Under the pieces are notes generated by a model, which was not told the origin of the DNA, searched no databases, and saw only the letters and a list, made by a program, of their open reading frames with translations. The translations under genes and the position numbers were made by a program. Shown one piece after another: positions 51,054 through 60,665 of a stretch of 64,000 bases of DNA; position 1 is the first letter of the stretch; each line of letters opens with the position of its first letter. The stretch is from NCBI RefSeq assembly GCF_900100715.1, contig NZ_FNCA01000003.1, forward strand, positions 248,001 through 312,000, read 5' to 3'. This DNA is from Methanolobus vulcani. GTDB taxonomy: Archaea; Halobacteriota; Methanosarcinia; Methanosarcinales; Methanosarcinaceae.

Positions 51054-51885
51054 ATGGAACTATCTATTGCTATTTTCGGGCTTGCAGCTGCCTTGTGTTG
51101 GGGAGCCGGAGACTTTAGCGGCGGAGTTGCAACCAAACGCAACGGGGTAATGATAGTTGCAATCATCTCCCAGACAATAGGATTGATACTCCTTACAGCA
51201 GCTGCAATTGCTTTTAGTGAGAATATACCTTCTAACACTGACTTGATGTTGAGTGCTGTTGCGGGACTTTGCGGAGGTGCAGGGCTATTGGCACTATACC
51301 ATGCACTCTCTGTAGAGAAAATGGGATTTGTGGCACCTGTTACAGCAGTATGGAGCGCACTTGTGCCTATGGCTTTTGGAATGATTACTGAGGGACTTCC
51401 AACCATAAATCAGTTTACAGGATTTGCTTTTGCTTTTGCCGGGGTCTGGCTTATCTCAAGAGATGAGAACAGCCAGAAGATCGAACTAGAGAGGATCAAG
51501 TTGCCACTCATCGCGGGCACAGGATTTGGTCTGTTCATGACACTCATTGACCAGGTACAGAGTTCAGGAATATTCTGGCCGCTTGTTGGTGTCAGGGTGG
51601 CAACGATCCCTACATTTATTATAGTAGCATATTACAGCAAAAAACTGAGGATACCCGGAATCAAGTATCTCCCACTTATCTTGCTTGTGGGATTACTTGA
51701 TACAGGAAAATGTATTCTACGTGCTTGCAGCAAAGACCGGAAGGCTTGACATCGCAGCCATTCTCACTTCACTTTATCCGGCTGTGACCGTACTTCTTGC
51801 GTGGGTGCTCCTGAAAGAGAGACTCAAAAGCAGACAATGGATTGGAGTGTTTGCTGTACTCATCGCAGTAGTATTGATCACATAA
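51054..51885 (+). pseudogene. EamA/DMT transporter split by a one-base frame break
   Basis: The first frame (51054-51749) encodes eight or so hydrophobic helices of a drug/metabolite transporter ([33 protein letters not shown]). It then loses its family pattern. The second frame, up to 51885, continues with [20 protein letters not shown], the EamA end [18 protein letters not shown] and a last helix. Removing one A from the AAAA run at 51707-51710 joins LLDTG to NVFYVLAAK exactly as in EamA proteins. Intact length would be about 277 aa with 10 helices. Either a fresh inactivation or a sequencing error. Confidence 0.8.
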
Positions 51886-52009
51886 ATTGAAGCTCACATA
51901 AGCTGGTGTATAAACCAGCCCTACATTGAGATGATATTCACAACAGAATTAAATATGAACTCCCCATTTATTAGAACAAAAAGAGAGAACTGAACAGGAA
52001 GATCCTTAA

Positions 52010-53329
52010 ATGGTAATGGATAAACTCGGAAATTCCCTGCAGGATGCCCTGAAGAAACTGGTAAAATCAGGGCGTATCGACGAACGTACAGTAAACGAGG
52101 TCGTCAAGGATATCCAGAGGGCTTTGCTCCAGTCTGATGTAAACGTCAAACTCGTCATGCAGATGTCACAGCACATCAAAGAGCGTGCACTGAAAGAGGA
52201 AGTACCTTCCGGAATGAACCCCAGGGAACATGTAATAAGAATTGTTTACCAGGAACTCATCAGTATCATCGGTAAAAGTACCGACATCCCACTTAAACCA
52301 CAAACCATCATGATGATAGGTCTACAGGGAAGCGGTAAGACAACCACCACATCAAAACTTGCACGTTACTTCCAGAGAAAAGGACTGAAACCGGGTGTCG
52401 TTTGTGCTGACACATTCAGACCTGGCGCATACCAGCAGCTTAAGACCCTCTGTACCAAACTTAACGTTGCATTCTATGGAGAAGAAGGCAACCCTGATGC
52501 AGTGGGCATTGTAGAAAGAGGTCTCAAGGAACTACAAAAGAACGATGTACTGATTGTGGATACTGCCGGTCGTCACTCACTTGAAAGTGACCTCATCACA
52601 GAAATGGAAGAGATACATGCTGTGGCAAAACCTGACTACAAGCTTCTTGTGCTTGACGGTGCTATCGGTCAGCAGGCAAGCGAACAGGCACGTGCATTCA
52701 ATGATTCTATCGGCATCTCAGGTGTTGTGATCTCGAAACTTGACGGTACCGCAAAAGGTGGTGGAGCACTCTCCGCTGTTTCAGAAACAAATTCATCCAT
52801 CGCATTCATTGGTGTTGGTGAAACACCGGACGACCTTGAGAGATTCGAGCCTGACAGGTTCATTTCAAGACTCCTTGGAATGGGTGACATCAAGAGTCTT
52901 ATCGAAAAGGCGGAGGAAGCACTCGGAGAAGAGGACTTTGACATGGAATCAATGCTCCGTGGCAGGTTCACTCTGAAAGATATGTACAAACAGCTTGAAA
53001 GCCTCAATAAGATGGGACCGATGAAGCAGATAATGCAAATGCTGCCTCTTGGAGGAATGGGTGCCAAGATACCGGAAGATGCATATCAGGTAACAGGCGA
53101 CAAACTCGGACGCTACAGAGTTCTCATGGACTCAATGACAGAAGAGGAAATGCTCAATCCAAGAATCATCGGCAGTGCGCGCATCAAGAGAATTGCCAGA
53201 GGAGCAGGTTGCGCTCCTGAAGATGTCAGAGAGCTCTTAAAGTATCATAAAATGATGCAGACTGCCATGAAAGGATTCCGTGGTGGAAAATTCAATATGC
53301 AAAAAATGATGAAGAAAATGGGAATGTGA
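52010..53329 (+). CDS. ffh: signal recognition particle GTPase SRP54
   Basis: 439 aa. Binds signal peptides and 7S RNA and, with FtsY, delivers ribosomes to the membrane. N domain (about 1-95), G domain with [20 protein letters not shown] (G1), [11 protein letters not shown] (G2), DTAGRH (G3), [14 protein letters not shown] (G4/G5 region) and a Met-rich M domain (about 320-439, including [20 protein letters not shown] for RNA binding and KMMKKMGM at the end). ATG 52010 or 52016 is possible. Convergent with guaAa. Confidence 0.95.
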   Translation: MVMDKLGNSLQDALKKLVKSGRIDERTVNEVVKDIQRALLQSDVNVKLVMQMSQHIKERALKEEVPSGMNPREHVIRIVYQELISIIGKSTDIPLKPQTIMMIGLQGSGKTTTTSKLARYFQRKGLKPGVVCADTFRPGAYQQLKTLCTKLNVAFYGEEGNPDAVGIVERGLKELQKNDVLIVDTAGRHSLESDLITEMEEIHAVAKPDYKLLVLDGAIGQQASEQARAFNDSIGISGVVISKLDGTAKGGGALSAVSETNSSIAFIGVGETPDDLERFEPDRFISRLLGMGDIKSLIEKAEEALGEEDFDMESMLRGRFTLKDMYKQLESLNKMGPMKQIMQMLPLGGMGAKIPEDAYQVTGDKLGRYRVLMDSMTEEEMLNPRIIGSARIKRIARGAGCAPEDVRELLKYHKMMQTAMKGFRGGKFNMQKMMKKMGM

Positions 53330-53375
53330 GATTTAATAATTCTCACATAGATGAATGCGAGACTTAGTAAGTCTC
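53325..53375. terminator. two adjacent hairpins between convergent ffh and guaAa
   Basis: GTGAGA/TCTCAC around 53325-53346 (at the ffh stop) and GAGACTTA/TAAGTCTC at 53359-53375 (containing the guaAa stop). The arms share GTGAGA-type sequence, so alternative pairing is possible. Probably a bidirectional terminator. Confidence 0.7.
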
Positions 53376-53933
53376 ACATATCTCAAAGAAATTCGTCAAC
53401 AACTTTTCTCCTTTTTCAGTGTGTGCCACTTCAGGATGCCATTGTACTCCAAATATTGGCCGTTCTTCATGCCTCATAGCCTCACATTCGCAAATGTCAG
53501 ACCTTGCAAGTTGGATGAACTCTTCCGGCATCCTGACAACCTCATCTGCGTGTGAAGCCCAAACTGATGTTTTTGGGCCAATTCCCTTCAGAAGATCATC
53601 TTCGTCAACTATCTCAACTTCTATGTCTGCATAGCCGCCGGAACTGCCCTGACCTACTTCGCCTCCAAAGGTTTTAGCGATAATCTGGTGTCCAAGACAG
53701 ATTCCCAGGATAGGGAGATCAATACTTTCCACATACTCTGAACAGATTCCTGCACGTTCCATTGTCGGACCGCCACTGAGTATCAGTCCGTCAGGCTCCT
53801 CATCGAGGATCTCATCGACAGGAGTGGTGTTGGCAACTATCTTTGTATCCATGTCCAGATCCCTTACTGAACGATGGATAAGATGGCAGAACTGCCCATA
53901 ATTGTTGATAACAAGGATTTTTAACTCTCTCAT
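53364..53933 (-). CDS. guaAa: GMP synthetase, glutamine amidotransferase subunit A
   Basis: 189 aa from ATG 53933. Class I amidotransferase supplying ammonia to GuaAb. Motifs: [33 protein letters not shown], the nucleophile loop [18 protein letters not shown] (Cys about residue 78) and [15 protein letters not shown] (catalytic His and Glu). Size matches archaeal GuaAa. The first 19 codons of the longer reading lack family similarity and were dropped. Confidence 0.95.
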   Translation of the reverse strand: MRELKILVINNYGQFCHLIHRSVRDLDMDTKIVANTTPVDEILDEEPDGLILSGGPTMERAGICSEYVESIDLPILGICLGHQIIAKTFGGEVGQGSSGGYADIEVEIVDEDDLLKGIGPKTSVWASHADEVVRMPEEFIQLARSDICECEAMRHEERPIFGVQWHPEVAHTEKGEKLLTNFFEICETY

Positions 53934-54228
53934 ATTAGTTCCCTGACTGTTTGTTATTAATGTTAGATTTAGTCCGGAGAATATCTCCAAATATGATCAG
54001 CACAGAATTACTATTAATTCCAGTATTATATTGGCGTTATAGTAATTAACCATATAAGAGGGTTTCATAGCACAGATGCAATCTATTAAATGAAAAATAA
54101 TTTTAGTACATCCAAACATTATGCATTTTCATATATACAAACCCACGAATAATGTTAAGTAAAATTAAAAGTAAATTAAGTAAGGGAGAGGAAATTTCAT
54201 ATAAATCCTTTACATAAAAATCTCATTA

Positions 54229-55629
54229 TTGCTTGGCAATACCCTGGACGAGGTTCTGAAATTGGAAACAAAATTCACAGGAATAAACGGTTTAGATGAG
54301 ATACTGGGAGGCGGGATAACTGCCCCATCGACTATACTTATAGCAGGTAACCCGGGTAGTGGAAGGACCATACTTGGAGTACAGAGCTTATGTGAAGCAG
54401 CGCGTAACGGCGAAAAGGTACTCTATATCTGTATCACAACACAATCAGAGAATTCCATAAGGGAATCTCTTTCAGAATATTCATTTTACGAAGAAGCTCT
54501 GAATTTACGCGTATTCAATGTCAGCTCCGTTGAAAGAGATCCACTGACAATGCTTGTAGATCTTGGGAACATAGTCAACTCCATCAAGCCTGACAGGATA
54601 CTCATTGACCCGATAACACCTATTGGATTTGGTTTCCCTGAAGCTGAAAGGCGGAGGTTTATCTACTCACTTAATTCAGCCATTGTTGAATGGAATGCCA
54701 TTGTGTACCTTACCGGAACAATGTCAAAGTCAGATGTTTGCAAATCAGTGATAAGCGACGTAGCAGATGGTATTATTCACCTATCTCAGGAGATACAGAG
54801 AAGAGGAAGCAAGCGCATGATCACGATAATCAAGATGAATCGGCCGAATTATCTTGATGGTGAACATACATTCAGCATAAATGCCAGTGGAGTTACTATC
54901 TATCCCAGAATTACTGCTCCTGTTATAGAAGAAGCAGCACAGATCAGCCGGATAAATGCAGGCATCCCAAAGTTTGAAGATTTGAGCAGAGGCGGACTTT
55001 TTGAGTTATCATCTACGTTGATAGCGGGAAATACAGGTACCGGAAAGACACTGTTCGGACTTAGTTTCATTGTGGAAGGTGCCAAAAATGGCGAACCTGG
55101 AATAATCAGTACTTTTGAGGATAGTCCTGCAGAACTTAGACGTTATGCAACAAGTCTCGGACTTGAACTGGAAAAACTGGAAAAACAGGGATTGATAAGG
55201 ATAATTTACACACCACCTTCTGAGATCAATGCATGCAGACACACCATAGAGCTTCGCAACTACATTCAGGAAATGGGAGCAAAAAGGGCGCTATTGGACG
55301 ATATTTCGGGCTTTGATTATGTTTTTGATACACAGATAGCGAAAAGAGAACATATTGCTAACATGATACGGCTTTTCAAGAATATGGGTGTTACATCTAT
55401 GTTCATAAGCGGCAATATGGCTGCAGGAAGCAATATACTCCAATCAGAGATACCTATATCCTCACTTGTTGATGTGCTGATCCTTCTCAGGCATATGGAT
55501 ATCGGGAAAGAGATCAGAAAGACCATGGCCATTCTCAAAATGCATGGCAGCGACCATGAGAAACACCTTATAAGTTATGACATAACTTCAGAAGGAATAA
55601 ACATCGGTGAGTTCCTGAAAGATATGTGA
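54229..55629 (+). CDS. KaiC/RAD55-like ATPase with two RecA domains
   Basis: 466 aa. Two tandem RecA-fold halves. Half 1: TGINGLDEILGGGI, then Walker A GNPGSGRT (40-47) with Arg replacing the usual Lys, and Walker B PDRILIDPITPIG. Half 2: FEDLSRGGLFELSSTLIAGN with a normal GNTGTGKT (267-274) and Walker B RALLDDISGFDYVF. The first half may bind ATP weakly or act structurally. There is no in-frame ATG before TTG 54229. A TATA-like TTTCATATAAA (54196-54206) lies about 25 nt upstream, so a leaderless TTG start is likely. KaiC-like proteins in archaea act in signalling; the partner is unknown. Monocistronic. Confidence 0.82.
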   Translation: MLGNTLDEVLKLETKFTGINGLDEILGGGITAPSTILIAGNPGSGRTILGVQSLCEAARNGEKVLYICITTQSENSIRESLSEYSFYEEALNLRVFNVSSVERDPLTMLVDLGNIVNSIKPDRILIDPITPIGFGFPEAERRRFIYSLNSAIVEWNAIVYLTGTMSKSDVCKSVISDVADGIIHLSQEIQRRGSKRMITIIKMNRPNYLDGEHTFSINASGVTIYPRITAPVIEEAAQISRINAGIPKFEDLSRGGLFELSSTLIAGNTGTGKTLFGLSFIVEGAKNGEPGIISTFEDSPAELRRYATSLGLELEKLEKQGLIRIIYTPPSEINACRHTIELRNYIQEMGAKRALLDDISGFDYVFDTQIAKREHIANMIRLFKNMGVTSMFISGNMAAGSNILQSEIPISSLVDVLILLRHMDIGKEIRKTMAILKMHGSDHEKHLISYDITSEGINIGEFLKDM

Positions 55630-55670
55630 ACTTTATTTTATAATTTGCTTCAGCCAGTCATACAAAAACT

Positions 55671-55710
55671 TTTATATACTAAACCGTGCTACTATGTCAC
55701 ATACTGACAT
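55671..55710 (+). promoter_or_regulatory. promoter and palindrome of the aro operon
   Basis: TTTATATACT (55671-55680) is the TATA box. ATGTCA-CATAC-TGACAT (55694-55710) is a 6-bp inverted repeat overlapping the predicted start site, a typical place for a repressor. Confidence 0.5.
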
Positions 55711-55786
55711 AAAACTGCACAATACATTAATGTACTACATGATACATCAATGGACATGTGAAAATAATTATTGAAGGCGAAAGCAT

Positions 55787-56584
55787 ATGACTGAAATTGG
55801 CAAAAAGATCCGTATTGAAAGAATAATGCACAGAGACAGCAGAAACATCGTGATAATCCCAATGGATCACGGAATATCAGATGGTCCTATAAAAGGACTC
55901 ATTGACGTTGCTGATACCATCAACAAGGTGGCAGAAGGCGGTGCAGATGCAGTTCTCATGCAGAAGGGTATTGTTACTCACGGTCACAGGGGATACGGAC
56001 ATGATGTAGGACTTATAGTCCATATGAGCGCATCCACTATTCTTGGACCGGACCCAAATAACAAGGTTCAGGTATGTTCCGTAGAAGAAGTGATGAAGAT
56101 GGGAGCAGATGCAGTTTCTATACATGTGAACGTCGGTTCAGAAACTGAAGCAGACCAGCTCCAGAAACTTGGAAGTGTGGCTGAGGAATGTAACTACTGG
56201 GGAATGCCACTTCTTGCAATGATGTACCCACGTGGAAAGGACATCAGCAACCCGCATGATCCGGAACTTATAGCACATGTTGCAAGAGTTGGTGCGGAAC
56301 TTGGCGCAGATGTAGTTAAGACACTATACACCGGCAACCCGGACACATTCAAAGACGTAGTACAGGGATGTCCAGTTCCAATAGTGATCGCAGGTGGACC
56401 AAAGACAAATACTGATGAAGAATTCCTCCAGATGATAGAAGGTGCCATGGAAGGAGGAGCCAGGGGTGTTGCAATAGGAAGGAACGTATTCCAGCACGAG
56501 AACCCTACCAAAATTACAAAAGCAATTACAGAGATAGTGCACTACAAAAAGTCAGTTGAAGAAGCACTGGAAATGCTGAAATAA
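55787..56584 (+). CDS. 2-amino-3,7-dideoxy-D-threo-hept-6-ulosonate synthase (AroA')
   Basis: 265 aa. Class I aldolase-fold enzyme opening the archaeal route to 3-dehydroquinate from aspartate semialdehyde and a 6-deoxy-5-ketohexose phosphate. Motifs: [49 protein letters not shown] and [16 protein letters not shown] with the Schiff-base Lys, then [17 protein letters not shown] and [10 protein letters not shown]. First gene of aroA'-aroB'-aroD-aroE-tyrA. Archaeal fructose-bisphosphate aldolase is the nearest alternative, but the operon settles it. Confidence 0.9.
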   Translation: MTEIGKKIRIERIMHRDSRNIVIIPMDHGISDGPIKGLIDVADTINKVAEGGADAVLMQKGIVTHGHRGYGHDVGLIVHMSASTILGPDPNNKVQVCSVEEVMKMGADAVSIHVNVGSETEADQLQKLGSVAEECNYWGMPLLAMMYPRGKDISNPHDPELIAHVARVGAELGADVVKTLYTGNPDTFKDVVQGCPVPIVIAGGPKTNTDEEFLQMIEGAMEGGARGVAIGRNVFQHENPTKITKAITEIVHYKKSVEEALEMLK

Positions 56585-56619
56585 TAAGGTCATTTTCTGT
56601 GCTTGCGGACGTGCTCATT

Positions 56620-57762
56620 ATGAATAACAAGATAATCTGGATCAAAGCCGATGAAGGCAACTGGGATGAACGCAAGGCTGTAATTACAACCGGAATGGAA
56701 TCCGGTGTGGATGCAATTATGGTTGATGCTGCTGATGTTGAGAAGGTAAAAGAGCTTGGAAATGTAAAAGTAGCATCCTTTGCTTCAAGCCCTGTTGAAG
56801 GTGCTGACATTATTGTCGTAGGAAAAGGAGGAGAAGGAGACGGCACAAAGCCATTACCACCTGATTATGCAGGTTCACTCGATATTACAACAGCCCTCCG
56901 GCTGAAAGATAAAGGACTCAAGGTTGCAGGATATGTCATCATCCGCAACAAGGACTACGAGAACTTTGCAGCTGAAATGGGAAGTATCTGTGATTATCTT
57001 GTAACTATAGGTACTGATTGGCAGGTCATTCCACTGGAAAACCTCATTGCGGGACTTCAGAAGAAGGATGTAAAACTTCTGTCCGGCGTCCAGAATTCAG
57101 AGCAAGCAAAGCTTGCATTCGAGACAATGGAACACGGTACCGATGGTGTAATGCTTGACACAAAGGACCTGAGTCAAATCAAGAAGACAGCGGAAGTTGC
57201 AGAAACTGCCGGTGTCAAGAACCTCACAATCCAGACTGCAGTTGTCACAAGGGTCGAATCAATCGGCATGGGCGACAGGGTTTGTGTCGACACATGCAAC
57301 CTCATGGTAAGAGGCGAAGGAATGCTTGTGGGTTCACAGGCAAACGGAATGTTCCTTGTGCACTCCGAATCAGAGGAAAGTCCATACGTTGCTTCCCGGC
57401 CATTCAGGGTCAATGCAGGTGCAGTTCACGCTTACATCAAGGTAGGAGAGAAGACACGCTACCTCTCAGAGCTTAAAGCAGGTGACCAGGTCACAATAGT
57501 AGATGGTGACGGTAAGCAGAGAACAGGTGTTGTCGGTCGGGTCAAGATAGAGAGAAGACCACTCATTCTTGTTGAAGCAGATCTTAATGGCAAGATCATC
57601 AAGAACATCCTGCAGAATGCAGAAACCATCAAACTCGTAACCAAGGATAAAGAACCAATAGCTGTTACAGATGTCAAGGTTGGCGATGAGATACTTGTTC
57701 ACTCAGAAGATATTGGTCGTCACTTCGGAATGAAGATCGAAGAGACAATCATTGAAAAATAA
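56620..57762 (+). CDS. 3-dehydroquinate synthase II (AroB')
   Basis: 380 aa from ATG 56620. NAD-dependent oxidative deamination and cyclisation giving 3-dehydroquinate; unrelated to bacterial AroB. Recognisable: MNNKIIWIKADEGNWDERK, GLKVAGYVIIRNKDYENFAA, VIPLENLIAGLQ, GTDGVMLDTKDLSQIKKTAE, GDRVCVDTCNLMVRGEGMLV and FRVNAGAVHAYI. A GTG at 56599 would add seven residues with no family support. Second gene of the aro operon, 35 nt after aroA'. Confidence 0.92.
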   Translation: MNNKIIWIKADEGNWDERKAVITTGMESGVDAIMVDAADVEKVKELGNVKVASFASSPVEGADIIVVGKGGEGDGTKPLPPDYAGSLDITTALRLKDKGLKVAGYVIIRNKDYENFAAEMGSICDYLVTIGTDWQVIPLENLIAGLQKKDVKLLSGVQNSEQAKLAFETMEHGTDGVMLDTKDLSQIKKTAEVAETAGVKNLTIQTAVVTRVESIGMGDRVCVDTCNLMVRGEGMLVGSQANGMFLVHSESEESPYVASRPFRVNAGAVHAYIKVGEKTRYLSELKAGDQVTIVDGDGKQRTGVVGRVKIERRPLILVEADLNGKIIKNILQNAETIKLVTKDKEPIAVTDVKVGDEILVHSEDIGRHFGMKIEETIIEK

Positions 57763-57793
57763 ACGAGAAGAAGATAAAGTCAGGAGTGATTCA

Positions 57794-58498
57794 ATGGTAA
57801 AGATAGGGACCTTTGACCTTGATGAAAAGCCCGCTATTGTTTCAGTGATAGACGATGACCCGGCGGAGAATGCAAAGGCTGCAAACTGGCTGGGTGCTAA
57901 TGCCCTTGAACTGAGACTTGATCTTCTCAATTTTTCAAACCTTGAAGAAGCTAAGAAGACCATTGAAAGAATAAAAGTGAACACCAACCTTCCATGTATT
58001 GCAACCAACAGGTTACAATCTGATGGCGGCAAATGGGAAGGTTCGGAAGATGACAGGATAAAATTATTAGTTGATATTATACCTTTTGTGGAAGCTGTAG
58101 ATATTGAGCTTAGCGCAGACGAAGACCAGCGCAACAAGGTCATTGCGGCAGCAAAAGCGGCAGGAGTAACAGTAATTGTATCTGCACATGATTTTGATGG
58201 AACACCTTCCGTTGAGATCATGAAAAAGATACTCAATCATGCACATGAAGCCGGTGCTGATATTGCAAAACTGGCAGTCATGGCAAAGTCAAAGCAGGAT
58301 GTGCTGAACGTACTTCAGGCAACTGCTGATATGAAAAAGCCAGTGTGCACCATTGCAATGGGGGAAATCGGCAAACACAGCCGCATCGTTGCACCATGCT
58401 ACGGTTCACGCCTTACATACGGAGCAATAGCACAGGCTGTTGCACCCGGACAGATCAAGATACACGAACTTAAATCAGCTCTGGAGATACTCTTTTGA
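57794..58498 (+). CDS. aroD: 3-dehydroquinate dehydratase, type I
   Basis: 234 aa from ATG 57794 (GGAGTGAT ends 3 nt upstream). Removes water from 3-dehydroquinate. Type I motifs: NALELRLDLLNFSN (Glu/Arg substrate site), IATNRLQSDGGKWEGSEDDR, VSAHDFDGTPS (catalytic His) and ADIAKLAVMAKSKQDVLNVL (Schiff-base Lys), then CTIAMGEIGKHSRIVAPCYG. Its TGA overlaps the TTG start of aroE. Confidence 0.94.
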   Translation: MVKIGTFDLDEKPAIVSVIDDDPAENAKAANWLGANALELRLDLLNFSNLEEAKKTIERIKVNTNLPCIATNRLQSDGGKWEGSEDDRIKLLVDIIPFVEAVDIELSADEDQRNKVIAAAKAAGVTVIVSAHDFDGTPSVEIMKKILNHAHEAGADIAKLAVMAKSKQDVLNVLQATADMKKPVCTIAMGEIGKHSRIVAPCYGSRLTYGAIAQAVAPGQIKIHELKSALEILF

Positions 58499-59310
58499 GA
58501 ACAGTTTTTGGCGTATTCGGTAACCCGATAGCACATTCGAAATCACCCGATATGCATAATGCAGCTTTCAGGGAACTTGGCATGGAATGCACATACCATG
58601 CTTTCAGGGTCAGCCCTGAGAACCTGAAGGATGCACTTTTTGGAGCTAAAGCCATGGGTTTTGGCGGAGTGAACCTCACTGTTCCCCTGAAACAGGAAGC
58701 ATTGAAGATAGTCGATGCTGACCCGCTGGCAGAAGGAATCGGTGCAGTGAATACCGTAGACTTCAAGGACGGAATGGTCGGCTACAATACCGACGGACTT
58801 GGTGCAAAACGCAGCCTTGAGGAAAAAGGAGTGAAGATAAAGGGTTCCAATGTACTGATAGTTGGTGCAGGTGGAGCTTCAAGAGCTATCGCATTCCAGT
58901 TTGCAAAGGATGGAGCGGACATCACCATAGCTAACAGGACTGAGGAAAAAGCTATCGAACTTGCAGCCGGTGTGTCAGAAGTTGGTAATGCAAAAGGTTG
59001 TGGACTTGGAAATATGAAACAACTGATTGCCGATAGTGATATTCTCATTAATTGCACCACCCTCGGAATGCATCCGAAGACCGAGGGAACAATAGCAACA
59101 GCAGAGGATATGCATCCTAATCTCACAGTATTTGATATTGTTTACAACCCCCTGGAAACCACCCTCTTGAAAGAAGCAAAGAAAGCCGGTGCTAAAGCTG
59201 TCACCGGTGAGATGATGCTTGTCTACCAGGGTGCAGAGGCATTTAAGATATGGACTGGCGTTGAGCCACCAATTGAAGTTATGAAGAAAGCGGTACTGGA
59301 GGGTTTTTGA
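58495..59310 (+). CDS. aroE: shikimate dehydrogenase
   Basis: 271 aa, TTG start overlapping the aroD stop as TTGA. NADPH-dependent. Motifs: FGNPIAHSKSPDMHNAAFRE (shikimate-binding SKS), GVNLTVPLKQEAL (catalytic Lys), GAVNTVDFKDG, GYNTDGLGAKRSL (catalytic Asp), VLIVGAGGASRAIAFQF (Rossmann), ITIANRTEEKA and the late GEMMLVYQGAEAFKIWTG. Fourth gene of the operon. Confidence 0.95.
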   Translation: MRTVFGVFGNPIAHSKSPDMHNAAFRELGMECTYHAFRVSPENLKDALFGAKAMGFGGVNLTVPLKQEALKIVDADPLAEGIGAVNTVDFKDGMVGYNTDGLGAKRSLEEKGVKIKGSNVLIVGAGGASRAIAFQFAKDGADITIANRTEEKAIELAAGVSEVGNAKGCGLGNMKQLIADSDILINCTTLGMHPKTEGTIATAEDMHPNLTVFDIVYNPLETTLLKEAKKAGAKAVTGEMMLVYQGAEAFKIWTGVEPPIEVMKKAVLEGF

Positions 59311-60632
59311 GTTTGAAAGTCCTTATCATAGGCGGTACCGGAGAAATGGGACAGTGGTTCACTCCTTTTTTTAAGAACCACGGTTACGAGGTTGTTGTCT
59401 GGGGAAGCAGCGGGAAAGTTGAAGTTGCTGAGCTAATGGAAGTTGAGTTTGCCGGCGACCTTGATGCTGCAATTACCACCAGTGACATTGTTATCGTAAC
59501 AGTACCCATCAATATTACCGAGAGGGTCATCAGTGAAACTGCACCAAAGATGAAGAGTGGAAGCCTGCTTATGGATTTCACATCACTTAAGGTCGGACCC
59601 ACTGAAGCCATGAAGAAGTATGCTCCCAAAGATGTGGAGATACTCGGTACCCACCCTATGTTCGGACCATCCATACCAAGTCTGCACGGACAGATTTTCA
59701 TTTTAACACCCATCGAAGGACGATGTAATAAGTGGTTCCCAATTATGCGCTCACTTTTTGAGGACAACGGTGCACACATCGAAGTAATCACTCCCACAGA
59801 ACACGACAGGTTCGTTTCCGTTGTGCAGGGACTGACACACTTCGCATACATCACAATAGGAACTACCTTTGATGCCCTTGATTTCAGCGTGAACGAGTCA
59901 AGGAGATTCATGAGCCCGGTCTACGATATCATGCTTGATTTCGTTGGCAGGATACTTGGACAGAACCCTTACCTCTACGCATACATCCAGATGGAGAACC
60001 CGGAAGTTCTCAAGGTGCATGATGCTTTCATGAACCAATGCAGTGAGATGTCATCCATCGTCAGGAAAAAGGATGTTGAAGCCTTCACCAACAAAATGAA
60101 AGAGGCAGCAGTTCATTTTGGAGATACTGCATCAGCACTTCGCAGATCTGACAAGCTCATAAACTCAAAGATCGCTGAATTTGACAGGCTGCTAGATTCC
60201 ATTGGAGAGGAAATTGGTGTCAGGCACATATATTCAGGAATAGTACACACTGGAATTATCAAGAAAGTAAGTCCTAGAGACGTTGTTCTTGAATGTGGCA
60301 GCAGGGTAGTACCTCTAAAAATCGAGAACATCCGTCTTTTAGATGAAGAGGAACTGTATGAGTGGAAACTCGGCAACCTTGAACATCATTTAAGAGATAT
60401 ATCGGTGCTGATTCCTGAGGAAGCCGATGCAGATGTCATCATGGAACTTGTTTCCTGTAATGAGAACATAGTCTCAATTGAGATAATTGACAGGTATGAG
60501 GGTGTTGAAGGTACAGAGCGGCTGAGTGTTACATTCCGTGTGATGATAATAGGGGATGTTGAGGCGGAGAAGGTGCATCTGGAAGTTGAAAGGCAACTGA
60601 AAGGAATTGGTTGTAGTATTCGCGGGCAATGA
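59307..60632 (+). CDS. tyrA: prephenate dehydrogenase with C-terminal regulatory region
   Basis: 441 aa, TTG start overlapping the aroE stop (TTGA again). Converts prephenate to 4-hydroxyphenylpyruvate for tyrosine. Motifs: LIIGGTGEMGQWFTPFFKNH (NAD-binding), DFTSLKVGPTEAMKKYAP, LGTHPMFGPSIPSLHGQIFI (substrate and catalytic His region) and VVQGLTHFAYITIGTT. Beyond about residue 290 it carries an extra domain (LEHHLRDISVLIPEEADADV, SVTFRVMIIGDVEAEKVHLE), probably ACT-like and regulatory. Last gene of the aromatic operon. Confidence 0.92.
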   Translation: MSLKVLIIGGTGEMGQWFTPFFKNHGYEVVVWGSSGKVEVAELMEVEFAGDLDAAITTSDIVIVTVPINITERVISETAPKMKSGSLLMDFTSLKVGPTEAMKKYAPKDVEILGTHPMFGPSIPSLHGQIFILTPIEGRCNKWFPIMRSLFEDNGAHIEVITPTEHDRFVSVVQGLTHFAYITIGTTFDALDFSVNESRRFMSPVYDIMLDFVGRILGQNPYLYAYIQMENPEVLKVHDAFMNQCSEMSSIVRKKDVEAFTNKMKEAAVHFGDTASALRRSDKLINSKIAEFDRLLDSIGEEIGVRHIYSGIVHTGIIKKVSPRDVVLECGSRVVPLKIENIRLLDEEELYEWKLGNLEHHLRDISVLIPEEADADVIMELVSCNENIVSIEIIDRYEGVEGTERLSVTFRVMIIGDVEAEKVHLEVERQLKGIGCSIRGQ

Positions 60633-60665
60633 ATTAAACGAACAGTTTCAATGTTAAAACATCAA

